Positions 52,960 to 62,438 of a DNA stretch of 64,000 nt are shown in pieces. Source of the DNA: Rhizobium subbaraonis. GTDB lineage: Bacteria; Pseudomonadota; Alphaproteobacteria; Rhizobiales; Rhizobiaceae. The notes under the pieces were generated by a model, which saw only the letters and a list, made by a program, of their open reading frames with translations, was not told where the DNA came from and did not search any database. The stretch covers positions 310,001 to 374,000 of the forward strand of contig NZ_OBQD01000003.1 in the NCBI RefSeq assembly GCF_900220975.1, in the 5' to 3' direction. The number at the start of each line of letters is the position of its first letter. Position 1 is the first letter of the stretch. The translations under genes and the position numbers were made by a program.

Positions 52960-53376
52960 ATGAGTACTGCAGAATCGTCGATTGACACAGGTGCAAATGG
53001 CTCAGCTGTTGCAAGAAACTATGCCTTCATTCTCGTGGGTGGCATCGTCTTTCCGCTTGTAATAGTCGCGCATTTCATAGCGCGAAAAAGGCGCAAGCTC
53101 ACCGGTTTTGAGCAAAGCCACTATATGTTTCAATATCGGACGACGTCGATTGCATTGCTCAGCCTTGTCGTTGCAGTCTTGATTGCAGTGGCAATGTTTG
53201 TTTGGATGCCACCCAAAGCACCGCAACAGCATGTCCAGATAATATTTGCTTTTCTCAATAGTTTAGTCTGGCTCACTATGTTGTGGGGCGCAGCAAGATG
53301 TATTCGCGGTCTTTATCTATGCGGCGCTCGGAGGGTCATACAGAACTCAAAAACATTCTGGATTTGGCCGCAATAG
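52960..53376 (+). CDS. DUF4870-like membrane protein
   Basis: A 138-residue protein with three hydrophobic segments (FILVGGIVFPLVIVAHFI; TTSIALLSLVVAVLIAVAMF; VQIIFAFLNSLVWLTMLWGA) and the C-terminal pattern RCIRGLYLCGARRVIQNSKT ending FWIWPQ, which fits the DUF4870 family as I know it. AAGGACG precedes ATG 52960. The codon use is AT-richer than neighbours, so it may be acquired. Function unknown. Confidence 0.7.
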   Translation: MSTAESSIDTGANGSAVARNYAFILVGGIVFPLVIVAHFIARKRRKLTGFEQSHYMFQYRTTSIALLSLVVAVLIAVAMFVWMPPKAPQQHVQIIFAFLNSLVWLTMLWGAARCIRGLYLCGARRVIQNSKTFWIWPQ

Positions 53377-53449
53377 ATATTTCCTGCGGTGCTGGGCGAG
53401 TGATCTCGCTTCTGCCCCGCCCGCAGTCGATCCGCTTCCGTAAATCCCG

Positions 53450-54257
53450 CTATTTCGCCAGGGCCACCGGCCTGTCGCTGTCCGGCTGGCGGATCACGTC
53501 CATGCGCACGTCGTAGATCAGTTCCAGGGTCTCCGGCGTCATGATTTCCTCCGGAACGCCTTGCGCGATGAGCCGGCCGCCGCGCAGCGCCACGATCGCA
53601 TCGCAGAAGCGCGCGGCCATGTTGATGGCGAGCAGGACGGTAATCACCGTGATGCCGGCTGAGGTCGCGCGTCAGGGTCAGGACGTCGAGCTGGTGGCCG
53701 ATGTCGAGCGCGGAGATCGGCTCGTCCAGAAGCAGGCAATCGGCGTCCTGCGCGATCAGCATGGCGAGCCAGACGCGCTGGCGTTCGCCGCCCGACAGCG
53801 TATCCACCAGCCGGTCTGCAAAAGGCCCGATCTCGGTGCGCTCGATGGCCTCCTCGACCTTGGCCCGGTCCGCCGCGCCGAAACGCCCCAGAGCGCCATG
53901 CCAGGGATAGCGGCCGAGTGCTACCAGCGCGCGAACGAGCATTCCGGGCGCTATCGGCGTGTGCCGGGGCAGATAGGCAAGCCTGCGGGCGAAGGTGCGG
54001 GCGCCGCAATCCGCCAGCGCCTGACCCTCGAAGCGGATCTCGCCGGCCGTCGGCTGCAATTGCCGGCCGATCAGTTTCAGCAGGGTGGATTTGCCCGAGC
54101 CGTTATGGCCGACCAGTGCAATCGACTTCCCGGCCGGAAGGTCGAAGGTCAGCGGATTCAGCAGGACCTAGTCGCCGATGGAATAGCCGACATTGCGCAG
54201 GGAAAGGATCGGCGATCCGTCTTCTTCGTGCGGGCGTGCTGCGGCAATTGCGGGCAT
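53450..54257 (-). pseudogene. Siderophore-type ABC ATPase pseudogene (FecE/FhuC-like)
   Basis: Starting at ATG 54257 (MPAIAAARPHEEDGSPILSL) the frame meets a premature TAG at 54168-54170, then continues in the same frame through Walker A GHNGSGKST, signature LSGGERQRVWLAML and Walker B CLLLDEPISALD. Near 53650 it shifts frame; the C-terminal part continues as ITVITVLLAINMAARFCDAI. There the H-loop His and the following Asp of the usual LHDINMAAR have become Leu and Ala. At least three lesions mark it as dead. No permease or binding protein is near. Confidence 0.88.
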
Positions 54258-54391
54258 GGATACGATCCGGAAAGCTGATTGGAATGATCCTGTTTTGCGA
54301 TTTTTCGGCGCAGGCTCAATAGGCCGGTTGTGGCGAGCCCTCTTCGGAGGCGGCGAAAGCTGCCGCCGATAGCGCTGGGCCTCGCGGCGCC

Positions 54392-55885
54392 TCAGACGCG
54401 GGTGGCCAGCATCGCCCGCGAGAGCAGACCTGCGAGCGGCGCGGGCAGCTTGTCTTGCGCCCATCCGGCGACCATGCGTCGTTCCTCCAGCGGCACGGCG
54501 GAGAGGATCGTCAGAGCCAGAAGATAGGCGATCGCGCCTGCGACGATCCCGAGCAGCATGCCGGGCAGGTTCGGCATCCACCAAAGGCAGGCGCTTGCGG
54601 CGGCCGCACAGCAGAGCGCCGCAAGGAGTACCTTGAGGAGTGCCAGCGGTTTGCAGGCGACGCCGAGGCAGCGGTGGCAATACCACAGGCAGAAGAGGAA
54701 GCTAGCCGTGCCCGTCAGTCCCTTGACCCAGGCCGCCCCCATCGTGCCGAAGCGCGGTACGATGACGAGCAACAGGCCGATACAGGCCAGTCCTTCCCAT
54801 ATCGACAGGCGCAAGACGGCCCCGCTTCGCTCCCGCGCCAGCATCATGCGATAGGGGACCGTCACCATGGCGGCGGCGAAGCCGAAGGCGAGCAGAACCA
54901 CCGACAGCTCCACCGCCGGGCGGAAGTCTTCGCCAAAGAGCGCCGGGATGAGTACCGGCGAGATGGCGGCGCCGCCGAAGCAGATGGGGGCCAGCACCAG
55001 CGACAGGCCCAGCAGGCTTCTCTGGTAGGACTGCGTCAGGCCGGCATGATCGCCGCGGTCGCTGTGGTAGGAGAACAGCGGCACCAGCGGGGCCACCAGG
55101 AAATAGGATAGCTGGATCACCATGCCGGTCATCGTCGCGGCGATGGCGTAGTGCCCGACAGCGGTGAGGGTGAAGAAGAGCCCTATGACCGCCAGTTCGA
55201 CCCGCGAGCCGAGCAGGGCGGTCATGCCGCCGGACAACCAGCTGTTTCGCGCATACGTGGTCATGGCCGGCGTCACCGGCTGCACGCCTTCCCTCGCGGG
55301 CGAGAGGTATTTCCGCAGCGACAGCGCCTGCGGGAGGTGGCGGAACATATGGCCGAAGATCGCGCCGGCCGGTCCCAGCACCAGTGCGCCGAACAGGACC
55401 AGAAACGGCTGCAGCAGGCAGCCGATCGCCGTGTTCAGGCTGCTTTCGCGGAAGCGGCCAAGCCCCTGGGCGGCACCCAGCGACAGCGTCGAGTAGGCAT
55501 AGACGAGGAAGAGGCCGGTCGTGGCAGCCCAGATCAGGGAGACGCTTTCCCGCCCGGACAGTGCAAGCCAGCCCGCATAGGCGAGCATGGCCACGGCAAG
55601 GGTTCCTGTGGTCGCGACGAAACGGCGCGTCAGGGTGCGCACGAGGCCGGGCCGGCCACCGTCATCGGCGCCATCACTCTGGCCGACGAAGCGCAGGATC
55701 GCCTGCGGCATGCCGAAGTCGGAGATGAGGGTCGCGACCGTCATGATCCACAGCGCGTAGGCGACGATCCCGGCCCCTTCGACGCCCAGCGCGCGGGCGA
55801 CGACGACGCTGCTGCCGAAGCCGGCAAAGAGCGACAGAAGGCCGGCGGCGGCATTGAGCAGCGATGACCCGAGCATGGATTTCAT
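54392..55885 (-). CDS. Polysaccharide flippase (MOP/Wzx-like)
   Basis: A 497-residue membrane protein with about 14 hydrophobic helices (SLLNAAAGLLSLFAGFGSSV at the start, FGMPQAILRFVGQSDG). The pattern is of the polysaccharide biosynthesis/MATE-like flippase superfamily (Wzx), which moves lipid-linked oligosaccharide across the inner membrane. ATG 55885. It is divergent from the TupA-like and GumK-like genes, which form the rest of a small polysaccharide locus. Confidence 0.87.
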   Translation of the reverse strand: MKSMLGSSLLNAAAGLLSLFAGFGSSVVVARALGVEGAGIVAYALWIMTVATLISDFGMPQAILRFVGQSDGADDGGRPGLVRTLTRRFVATTGTLAVAMLAYAGWLALSGRESVSLIWAATTGLFLVYAYSTLSLGAAQGLGRFRESSLNTAIGCLLQPFLVLFGALVLGPAGAIFGHMFRHLPQALSLRKYLSPAREGVQPVTPAMTTYARNSWLSGGMTALLGSRVELAVIGLFFTLTAVGHYAIAATMTGMVIQLSYFLVAPLVPLFSYHSDRGDHAGLTQSYQRSLLGLSLVLAPICFGGAAISPVLIPALFGEDFRPAVELSVVLLAFGFAAAMVTVPYRMMLARERSGAVLRLSIWEGLACIGLLLVIVPRFGTMGAAWVKGLTGTASFLFCLWYCHRCLGVACKPLALLKVLLAALCCAAAASACLWWMPNLPGMLLGIVAGAIAYLLALTILSAVPLEERRMVAGWAQDKLPAPLAGLLSRAMLATRV

Positions 55886-56077
55886 GTGGCGACCGTCTTC
55901 GTCCTGCGGCGGCAACGGGAGATGCCTGTACCGCAGACCCCGCTAGAGCCCTAGATCAACCGGCTTAACATTCGGTATCCAGCCGCAGATCGCGGCATTC
56001 CTCGGTCTGCTAACCCGGACTTAAGAAAACTGGTTTAGGCCAAACTGAACCGATTATTCCATCATCAGGTGTAGCCA

Positions 56078-56992
56078 ATGCCGGATATCACACTTTCCGC
56101 GCGTCACGACAGCGGCCTGAAGCTGAAGCTGCAGCACCTCTTCTGGCGCCTTATCGCCTTCCTGCCGGACCGCCCCTATCTGCGCTGGAAATACTACTCC
56201 ATGGCTGGCCGGTTTCCCGATCTCGACGATCCGAAGCTGTTTTCGGAGAAGGTGCAGGCGCGCAAGCTCTACGACCGCAAGCCGATCTATGCGCGCATGG
56301 TGGACAAGCATGCTGCCAAGGCGCTGATCGCCGAGCGCGCCGGGCAGCAATACGTCGTTCCCACTTACTGGGTCGGGCGTGACCTGAACGACGTCGACTG
56401 GTCGACCATTCCGCTGCCGGCGGTGGTCAAGCCGACGCATGCTTCGGGTTGCGGCGTCTTCCTGCGCGAGCGCAGCGATATCGATGCGCTTCTGGCGCGC
56501 AATCCCGGACCCGAATGGCTGACCCTGAAGCATCATCGCATCAACCGCGAATGGGCCTATGGCGAGTTCGAGCCCCTGATCATCATCGAGAAGATGCTGG
56601 TGGAAGGCGACGATGCGCCGGACGATTATCGCTTTTTCGTCTTTTCCGGCGAGATATCGCACATCGAGCTGCGCCTCAGGCGCGACGGCGTCGGCTACGA
56701 AAGCTGGTTTTCGTCAGAATGGCAGCCCCTGGAGTATCAGGGTTTTTACTACGAGCCCTATCCGGGCGTTCTGCCGCGACCCGACAAGTTCGAAGAGATG
56801 CTCGAGGTCGTGCGGAAGATGGCGGGCGACAGCGATTTCATGCGCGTCGATCTCTACGTGGTCGACGGGCAGATCTATGTCGGCGAGCTGACGCTCTATC
56901 CGGGCGGCGGGTTCCAGGGCTGCGTGCCCGACCAGTTCGACGAGGCGCTGGGCAGGATGTGGAAGCAGGAGCTGACGCGCCATACGCGCTGA
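56078..56992 (+). CDS. TupA-like ATP-grasp protein
   Basis: A 304-residue protein of the TupA-like ATPgrasp family: DDPKLFSEKVQARKLYDRKP, YARMVDKHAAKALIAERAG, LPAVVKPTHASGCGVFLRER, DDYRFFVFSGEISHIELR, and DLYVVDGQIYVGELTLYPGG, i.e. the KxxHASG nucleotide loop and the ELTLYP end. This family is found in polysaccharide loci and is thought to ligate amino-acid-like groups onto sugars. It precedes the GumK-type gene by 43 nt. Confidence 0.87.
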   Translation: MPDITLSARHDSGLKLKLQHLFWRLIAFLPDRPYLRWKYYSMAGRFPDLDDPKLFSEKVQARKLYDRKPIYARMVDKHAAKALIAERAGQQYVVPTYWVGRDLNDVDWSTIPLPAVVKPTHASGCGVFLRERSDIDALLARNPGPEWLTLKHHRINREWAYGEFEPLIIIEKMLVEGDDAPDDYRFFVFSGEISHIELRLRRDGVGYESWFSSEWQPLEYQGFYYEPYPGVLPRPDKFEEMLEVVRKMAGDSDFMRVDLYVVDGQIYVGELTLYPGGGFQGCVPDQFDEALGRMWKQELTRHTR

Positions 56993-57035
56993 GATGCGAA
57001 GGGCCGGACGGTTGCGGGCAACGGGCTGAAACGAG

Positions 57036-58142
57036 ATGAGAGTCCTCTTTCTATCGACGCATGCGTTCCTGCCGACGACGCGCAAGGCCAGCGTGCATTT
57101 CGTCACCGAGGCGCTTGCCGCCCGCGGGCACGAGGTCGATACGGTGAGCGTGGGCTTCAGCTCGCTCACGAAATTCAAGAAGCCGGACCTTTATGCGCAG
57201 CTGGCCGGGCCGCAAAGGAACCGCTTTGTCCAAACCGCTCCGCGCCGGCGCGCGGCCTGCTATCTTCCGCCGCTTCACCCGTTCAGCTCGCGAAACGCCG
57301 CCCTGAACGCCGTCACCGGCCTGTTCTTTCCGCTCTACGGCAATCTGCTTCCGCCATTCCTCAAGGAAGCGATCGAAGCCGCCGATGTGGTGGCGATCGA
57401 GTCGGGAACGGCGATCGCCTTCTTCGATGCGGTGCGGCGCATCAATCCTTCCGCGCGGCTTCTCTATTTCAAGCGCGACCGGCTGGATTCTGTCGGCGCT
57501 TCCGAATATCTGCAGGGCCTCGAGCGGCGCATCTGGCCGCAGTTCGACAGCGTGATCGTCCCGTCCCCGCGGATGGCCGAACAGATGCCGCGGGCAGCAA
57601 GGCTTTCCTGCGTGCCGCAGGGCATCGACAAGGACATGTTCGATGCGACGCTCTCCTCGCCCTATCCGGCGGGATCGCAAAACGGCGTGTCGGTCGGAAA
57701 CATGCTGTTCGACGCCGAGGCGGTCAGACAGATGGCGCTGGCGTGCCCGGCGATATCCTTCCATCTCTTTGGTGCCGGCATCCCCGGGGAGTACCCGGCC
57801 AATGTCCGCCTCTACGGCGAGCGGCCGTTCGGCGAGATCGTGCCCTACATCAAGTTCGCCGACTTCGGCATCGCGCCCTATCGTCTGACTGCGCGCGAAC
57901 TCTATCTGGCCGAATCCAGCCTCAAGCTGCAGCAGTACAGCTACTGCCTGTTGCCGGTGCTGGTCCCGGATCTTTTGGAAGGCGGGCGCGGCAATCTCGT
58001 CTGCTATGCGCAACAGGGCGAGGCGGACTGGGCGGGCAAGGTCGGAAAGGCTGCGACTGCGCCGCACGAACCGGTATGGCGCGACGGCATCCTGTCGTGG
58101 GACGAGGTCGCCGCCCGTATCGAAATGGAGATGGTCGCCTGA
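57036..58142 (+). CDS. GumK-type glycosyltransferase (GT70)
   Basis: A 368-residue GT-B transferase. The N-terminal part (VLFLSTHAFLPTTRKASVHF, VTEALAARGHEVDTVSVGFS) resembles the GumK N-domain; the C-terminal nucleotide-sugar domain has FHLFGAGIPGEYPANVRLYG, then GERPFGEIVPYIKFADFGIA and ESSLKLQQYSYC. GumK adds glucuronic acid in xanthan. The acceptor and donor here are unknown. Follows the TupA-like gene. Confidence 0.86.
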   Translation: MRVLFLSTHAFLPTTRKASVHFVTEALAARGHEVDTVSVGFSSLTKFKKPDLYAQLAGPQRNRFVQTAPRRRAACYLPPLHPFSSRNAALNAVTGLFFPLYGNLLPPFLKEAIEAADVVAIESGTAIAFFDAVRRINPSARLLYFKRDRLDSVGASEYLQGLERRIWPQFDSVIVPSPRMAEQMPRAARLSCVPQGIDKDMFDATLSSPYPAGSQNGVSVGNMLFDAEAVRQMALACPAISFHLFGAGIPGEYPANVRLYGERPFGEIVPYIKFADFGIAPYRLTARELYLAESSLKLQQYSYCLLPVLVPDLLEGGRGNLVCYAQQGEADWAGKVGKAATAPHEPVWRDGILSWDEVAARIEMEMVA

Positions 58143-58267
58143 CCTCCGAACCTGCCGTGACGGCCTTTGTCGACCGATAGTTGCGATCATTATTCATCAA
58201 GTCACGGTTCTGATCGTCGGCTCAGTGTCCGGGTTCACGCTAGCCATATTCCAAGTATCGAATATAT

Positions 58268-58283
58268 ATAGATTCTAATCTAT
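58268..58283. promoter_or_regulatory. 16-bp palindrome upstream of flagellin
   Basis: ATAGATT-CT-AATCTAT, a perfect inverted repeat, ~137 nt before the flagellin ATG. It could be an operator. A GC alternating run GCGCGCGCGCGC (58313-58324) follows. Confidence 0.4.
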
Positions 58284-58342
58284 TGATTTCTATCGTCATT
58301 TTTTGACATCGGGCGCGCGCGCGCTGGAGAATTTACCGCGCG

Positions 58343-58350
58343 TTAACCAT
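58343..58350 (+). promoter_or_regulatory. CtrA half-site upstream of flagellin
   Basis: TTAACCAT, a common half-site for CtrA in alphaproteobacteria, 70 nt before the flagellin start codon. Confidence 0.45.
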
Positions 58351-58419
58351 GATGGCATTTACATGGGCGCCATCAATTAGCTCATGACGAGCACCAATCC
58401 ATTCATCTTCAGGTTTCAT

Positions 58420-60114
58420 ATGACCAGCATTCATACGAATGTCGGGGCGATGGCTGCGATCCAGGCTTTGCGCACGCTCGGCAGCGCGCTGCAGACGACC
58501 CAGAACCAGGTGAGCAGCGGCCTTCGCATTTCCGCAGCCTCCGACAATGCGGCCTACTGGTCGATCTCGACCACGATGCGCTCCGACAACAAGGCGATCT
58601 CTGCTGTGTCCGATGCGTTGGGGCTCGGTGCTGCGATAGCGGATACCGCCTATGCTGGCGTCGCATCCGTCATTGAGAATCTGGACGCGATCAAGGCAAG
58701 ACTGGTCGCAGCGAAGGAGGAGGGGGTCGACAAGGCCAAGATCCAGAGCGAGATCGATGCCTTGAAAAAGCAGGCTGTCAGCACAGCCGTTTCGGCCTCG
58801 TTCAACGGCGTGAACTGGTTGAATACCGATATCAACGACGATCTCGCGAACCTCTCGTACTACAATTCCAGCATCGTTGGAGGCTTTGTGCGCTCCGCCG
58901 ACAGCTCCGTGGCGCTTAAGACCGTGGATGTCGATCTCGTCGGGATCAGTCTGTTGAACACCGGCGGCGGTGGAGCGCTGCAGACGGATATCCGTAGTCT
59001 CGGGACGATCGGAGGCTTTCGATACGCGTCCCAAAGCGTCGGTTCCTCCAACGGCTTTGAATCGCGATTTTTCACTGGCCCAATGACCTTCGGAGCCACC
59101 GATTCCATAGACTTCACCGTCGTTCTCGACGCCGATGCCTACTCGCCCGGGACGAGCTATAATCTCACCATCGACAAGGCCACCGTTGACGCGGCCCTCG
59201 GCATCTCGACCGGCGTGGTCAGCGACAACAGCGACCTCGCTTTGGTGCTCTCCCACATTTTCACATCGAACTTCGTGCCTGCCGGGGTCGCCTCGTTCAA
59301 CTGGAGCGGGCCACCAATTCAACAGCTGTTCAGCATCTCTACGTATGACGGCACCGCTAACACCGGTTCCAGCGTTGACGTGGTCGTCACCAATTCGACG
59401 TTCGCGGGAGATGCCGCCTTTGGCCTGGAAAACGCGCCGGCGGCTGAATCGGCCAACCGTTACGCGCAGGGCAGTTTCAATTTCACGGGTCCGTTCCGGG
59501 TACACAACGGCGTGGAATTCACTTTCACATTCCAGATCAACACCGAGTTGCCGATCGAGGTGACCGTCGACCGTTCGTTGGTCGACAGCGCGCTGGGCAC
59601 CAGTGACGGTTTCATCAACTCTGCGGGAGACATGGCGTCCGTCCTTGACCTCGCCCTGAGCGGATTGGGTCTCGATGTTTCCGCCGCAGGCTCCACCGTC
59701 TACTTCGACGTCGACCCGAGCATCTATCCGGACTCCGGGACCCGCTCGCACTTCTCGATTTCGGAGATCGTCGACAACGTCGGCATATTGCCGGATTTCG
59801 ACCTGATGGACCTCGACATCAGTGCGCCCGGTGCCGATATTGACCGTTACCTCTACGGCATCGAAGGCATGTTGAAGAAGCTCACGAATGCCGGAAGCAC
59901 GCTGGGTGCCGCACAGAAACGGGTCGAGCTCCAGTCGGAATTCGCACTTGCGCTGCGCGATGCCATCTCCATCGGGATAGGCCGTCTCGTCGATGCCGAC
60001 ATGAACGAGGCGTCGACGCGGCTGAAAGCGCTGCAGACACAGGAACAGCTGGCCGTCCAATCACTGTCCATCGCCAATGGCAATGCGGAAAATATCGTGC
60101 AGCTGTTCCGCTGA
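58420..60114 (+). CDS. Orphan large flagellin
   Basis: A 564-residue flagellin. The N-terminal D0/D1 helix (SIHTNVGAMAAIQALRTLGS, SSGLRISAASDNAAYWSIST) and the C-terminal helix (QKRVELQSEFALALRDAISI, ...LSIANGNAENIVQLFR) are intact. The central variable domain is large and contains a duplicated module (DNA 59020-59262 and 59458-59673; e.g. SYNLTIDKATVDAALG and IEVTVDRSLVDSALG). Most rhizobial flagellins are shorter. No other flagellar gene is near, and a CtrA half-site lies upstream. Confidence 0.93.
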   Translation: MTSIHTNVGAMAAIQALRTLGSALQTTQNQVSSGLRISAASDNAAYWSISTTMRSDNKAISAVSDALGLGAAIADTAYAGVASVIENLDAIKARLVAAKEEGVDKAKIQSEIDALKKQAVSTAVSASFNGVNWLNTDINDDLANLSYYNSSIVGGFVRSADSSVALKTVDVDLVGISLLNTGGGGALQTDIRSLGTIGGFRYASQSVGSSNGFESRFFTGPMTFGATDSIDFTVVLDADAYSPGTSYNLTIDKATVDAALGISTGVVSDNSDLALVLSHIFTSNFVPAGVASFNWSGPPIQQLFSISTYDGTANTGSSVDVVVTNSTFAGDAAFGLENAPAAESANRYAQGSFNFTGPFRVHNGVEFTFTFQINTELPIEVTVDRSLVDSALGTSDGFINSAGDMASVLDLALSGLGLDVSAAGSTVYFDVDPSIYPDSGTRSHFSISEIVDNVGILPDFDLMDLDISAPGADIDRYLYGIEGMLKKLTNAGSTLGAAQKRVELQSEFALALRDAISIGIGRLVDADMNEASTRLKALQTQEQLAVQSLSIANGNAENIVQLFR

Positions 60115-60138
60115 TCGGAGCGGCATCCGCAAATGCGA

Positions 60139-60161
60139 ACGGCCGCCACGAGGGCGGCCGT
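60139..60161. terminator. Bidirectional terminator between flagellin and tal
   Basis: Perfect 9-bp stem ACGGCCGCC / GGCGGCCGT with a 5-nt loop; downstream on plus is CGTCTTGTTC, on minus TCGCATTTG. Confidence 0.8.
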
Positions 60162-60184
60162 CGTCTTGTTCGATCCATGGAAGA

Positions 60185-61147
60185 TCAGGCGGCGGCCTTC
60201 AGTTCCTTGTCGATCATGGCGCGCAACGCGCCGAGGTCCTTGGCGAAGGCGCGGATGCCTTCGGAGAGCTTCTCGGTCGCCATCGCGTCCTCGTTCAGCA
60301 TCCAGCGGAAGGTCTTTTCGTCGACCTTGATCGGCGCGACATGGCCGGCCGTTTCCGGCGACAGCTTGCGCTCCAGCTTGCCTTCGGCCGCGTCGAGTTC
60401 TTCCAGGAGCTGCGGGCTGATGGTCAGGCGATCGCAACCGGCCAGGGCCTCGATCTCGCCGGTGTTGCGGAAGGAGGCGCCCATGACGATCGTGTTGATG
60501 CCGTTCGACTTGTAGTAGTCGTAGATGGCGCGGACCGAAAGCACGCCCGGATCTTCTTCCGCCGTGAAGGTCTTGCCGCTGGCCTTGACGTGCCAGTCGA
60601 GGATGCGGCCGACGAAGGGCGAGATCAGGAAGGCGCCGGCATCAGCGCAGGCGATCGCCTGGGCCTTGTTGAAGAGCAGCGTCAGGTTGCAGTCGATACC
60701 TTCCTTCTGCAGCACTTCGGCGGCGCGGATGCCTTCCCAGGTGGAGGCGAGCTTGATGAGGATGCGCTCGCGGCCGATGCCGCGCGCCTCATAGGCCTTG
60801 ATAATGCCATGGGCCTTTTCGATGGAAGCTGCGGTGTCGAAGGACAGATCCGCATCGACTTCCGTGGAGACGCGGCCGGGAACGAGTTCGGAAAGGGCTG
60901 CGCCGACGGAGATCGCCAGGCGATCGGCAACGGCTGCGATCACCGCGTCGCGGTTTCCGCCCTGCGACTGGCCCCAGCGCACGGCCTCGGCGACGGTGTC
61001 GGCGAACATCGGCGTGCCGAGCGCCTTCAGCACGATCGTCGGGTTCGTCGTGCAGTCGACGGGCTTCAGGCGGCGCACGGCCTCGATGTCGCCCGTGTCG
61101 GCCACGACGGTCGTCATCGCACGCAATTGTTCAAGCTTTGAAGTCAT
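60185..61147 (-). CDS. tal: Transaldolase
   Basis: A 320-residue classical transaldolase. N-terminal [20 protein letters not shown], then [10 protein letters not shown], Schiff-base lysine region [20 protein letters not shown], and [30 protein letters not shown]. It links the pentose-phosphate pathway to glycolysis. It is divergent from a SorC-family regulator, which may control it. Confidence 0.96.
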   Translation of the reverse strand: MTSKLEQLRAMTTVVADTGDIEAVRRLKPVDCTTNPTIVLKALGTPMFADTVAEAVRWGQSQGGNRDAVIAAVADRLAISVGAALSELVPGRVSTEVDADLSFDTAASIEKAHGIIKAYEARGIGRERILIKLASTWEGIRAAEVLQKEGIDCNLTLLFNKAQAIACADAGAFLISPFVGRILDWHVKASGKTFTAEEDPGVLSVRAIYDYYKSNGINTIVMGASFRNTGEIEALAGCDRLTISPQLLEELDAAEGKLERKLSPETAGHVAPIKVDEKTFRWMLNEDAMATEKLSEGIRAFAKDLGALRAMIDKELKAAA

Positions 61148-61441
61148 GTTCGATATCCCGTTCCGTGGCGTTCAGTTTCGCGCCGCGCGTCTTAGAGGCT
61201 GTTGTCGGATTGCATGCCGGCACGGCGTCGCGGGCTTCCTTTACCGTTTCGCCGTGTCCGTGCATGCAACAGCCGCCGGAGCGTCGCCGCTCCGTGGATG
61301 CTGCGCGACTATCATCGTGCGACGGCGCCGCTGTCAAGCACTTTTGCTTAATCCGATAAACATATGTCGCATCACTTTGGTTCCATGCTAAGAGAGACGG
61401 GCGGCCGCTGAATCGCTGCAGCAGAACAAGGGGCAGGGCAC

Positions 61442-62425
61442 TTGGTGAAATTGAGGCGCGATACGCACAAGGCCTATTCCGAGAGCGCGTCGATGCGCCT
61501 TCGTGCGGCCTGGCTCTACTACAACCAGCGCATGACCCAGAAGGATGTCGCCGAGAAGCTGGGCGTCAGCCGCACCACTGTCATCCGCATGCTGGACGAA
61601 GCCCTCAAGCGCGGCGAGGTGCAGATCTGGATCGACGAGAGCGTCGGCGATTGCGTCGAACTGGCGACGCGGCTCGAGAAGGCATACGGGCTCGACGAGG
61701 CGATCGTGGTTCCGTCGGCCGAAACGGCGGAGGGGACGGCGAAGGGCGTGGGGCTGGCGCTCGGCCAGTTCCTGACGGAAGCGATCCCCGACGACTGCAC
61801 GATCGGCGTCGGCTGGGGACGCACGCTGACGGCCTCCCTTGCAAGCTTTCGCCCGGCCCGGCGCGAACGGGTCAAGGTCGTATCGCTCTTGGGTGGTATC
61901 GTCCAGGCGCACCATATCAACCCGATCGAATACAGCTGGCGCATTGCAAGCCAGCTCGGCGCGGAATGTTATCTCTTCCTGGCGCCCCTGATCGTCGACA
62001 GCTACGAGACAAAGCGCAACCTGATCGACAAATGCGGACTGAAGCCGCTCTACGACCTGGCCGAGAACATGGACATCGCCGTCGTCAGCTGCGGCGATAT
62101 CGGGCCTCAATCGACCTCTCTGTCGCGCGGATTCCTGTCGCCGACAGTGCTGAAAGAACTGGTGGCCGCCGGCTGCGTCTGCGACACGATGTGCAATTTC
62201 CTCGATGCCGAAGGGCGCACGATCGATCATCCCATTCGCGACCAGGTGATGTCGATCGACCTCGACACGGTGAAGAAAGCCAACCACATCGTGCTCGTCT
62301 CGGGCGGTGCGCACCGGGCGCCGGCGATCCGTGCCACCATCCGCCGGGTCGGCTGCAACACGCTGATTACCGACGAGGGCGCCGCGGCGGCGATGCTGCA
62401 GCTTGTGGAGGCGCAGGCGGCCTGA
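61442..62425 (+). CDS. SorC/DeoR-type sugar-binding regulator
   Basis: A 327-residue protein. An N-terminal HTH (YNQRMTQKDVAEKLGVSRTT, VIRMLDEALKRGEV) is followed by a SorC-type sugar-phosphate-binding domain (TIGVGWGRTLTASL, VVSLLGGIVQAHHINPIEYS, LFLAPLIVDSYETKRNLI). It starts at TTG 61442 or GTG 61445; AAGGGG lies upstream. It probably senses a sugar phosphate; control of the divergent tal is a reasonable guess. Confidence 0.9.
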   Translation: MVKLRRDTHKAYSESASMRLRAAWLYYNQRMTQKDVAEKLGVSRTTVIRMLDEALKRGEVQIWIDESVGDCVELATRLEKAYGLDEAIVVPSAETAEGTAKGVGLALGQFLTEAIPDDCTIGVGWGRTLTASLASFRPARRERVKVVSLLGGIVQAHHINPIEYSWRIASQLGAECYLFLAPLIVDSYETKRNLIDKCGLKPLYDLAENMDIAVVSCGDIGPQSTSLSRGFLSPTVLKELVAAGCVCDTMCNFLDAEGRTIDHPIRDQVMSIDLDTVKKANHIVLVSGGAHRAPAIRATIRRVGCNTLITDEGAAAAMLQLVEAQAA

Positions 62426-62438
62426 GACATGCGCGTCC

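Noticed and set aside
54168-54686. Long minus-strand frame upstream of the pseudogene as a separate gene
   Set aside because: Only its last 29 codons match the pseudogene's N-terminus; the rest is antisense shadow.
61275-61294. Hairpin in the tal/SorC intergenic region as terminator
   Set aside because: Stem CGGAGCG / CGCTCCG at about 61277-61294 has no T-tract and no transcript to end; possibly structural noise.
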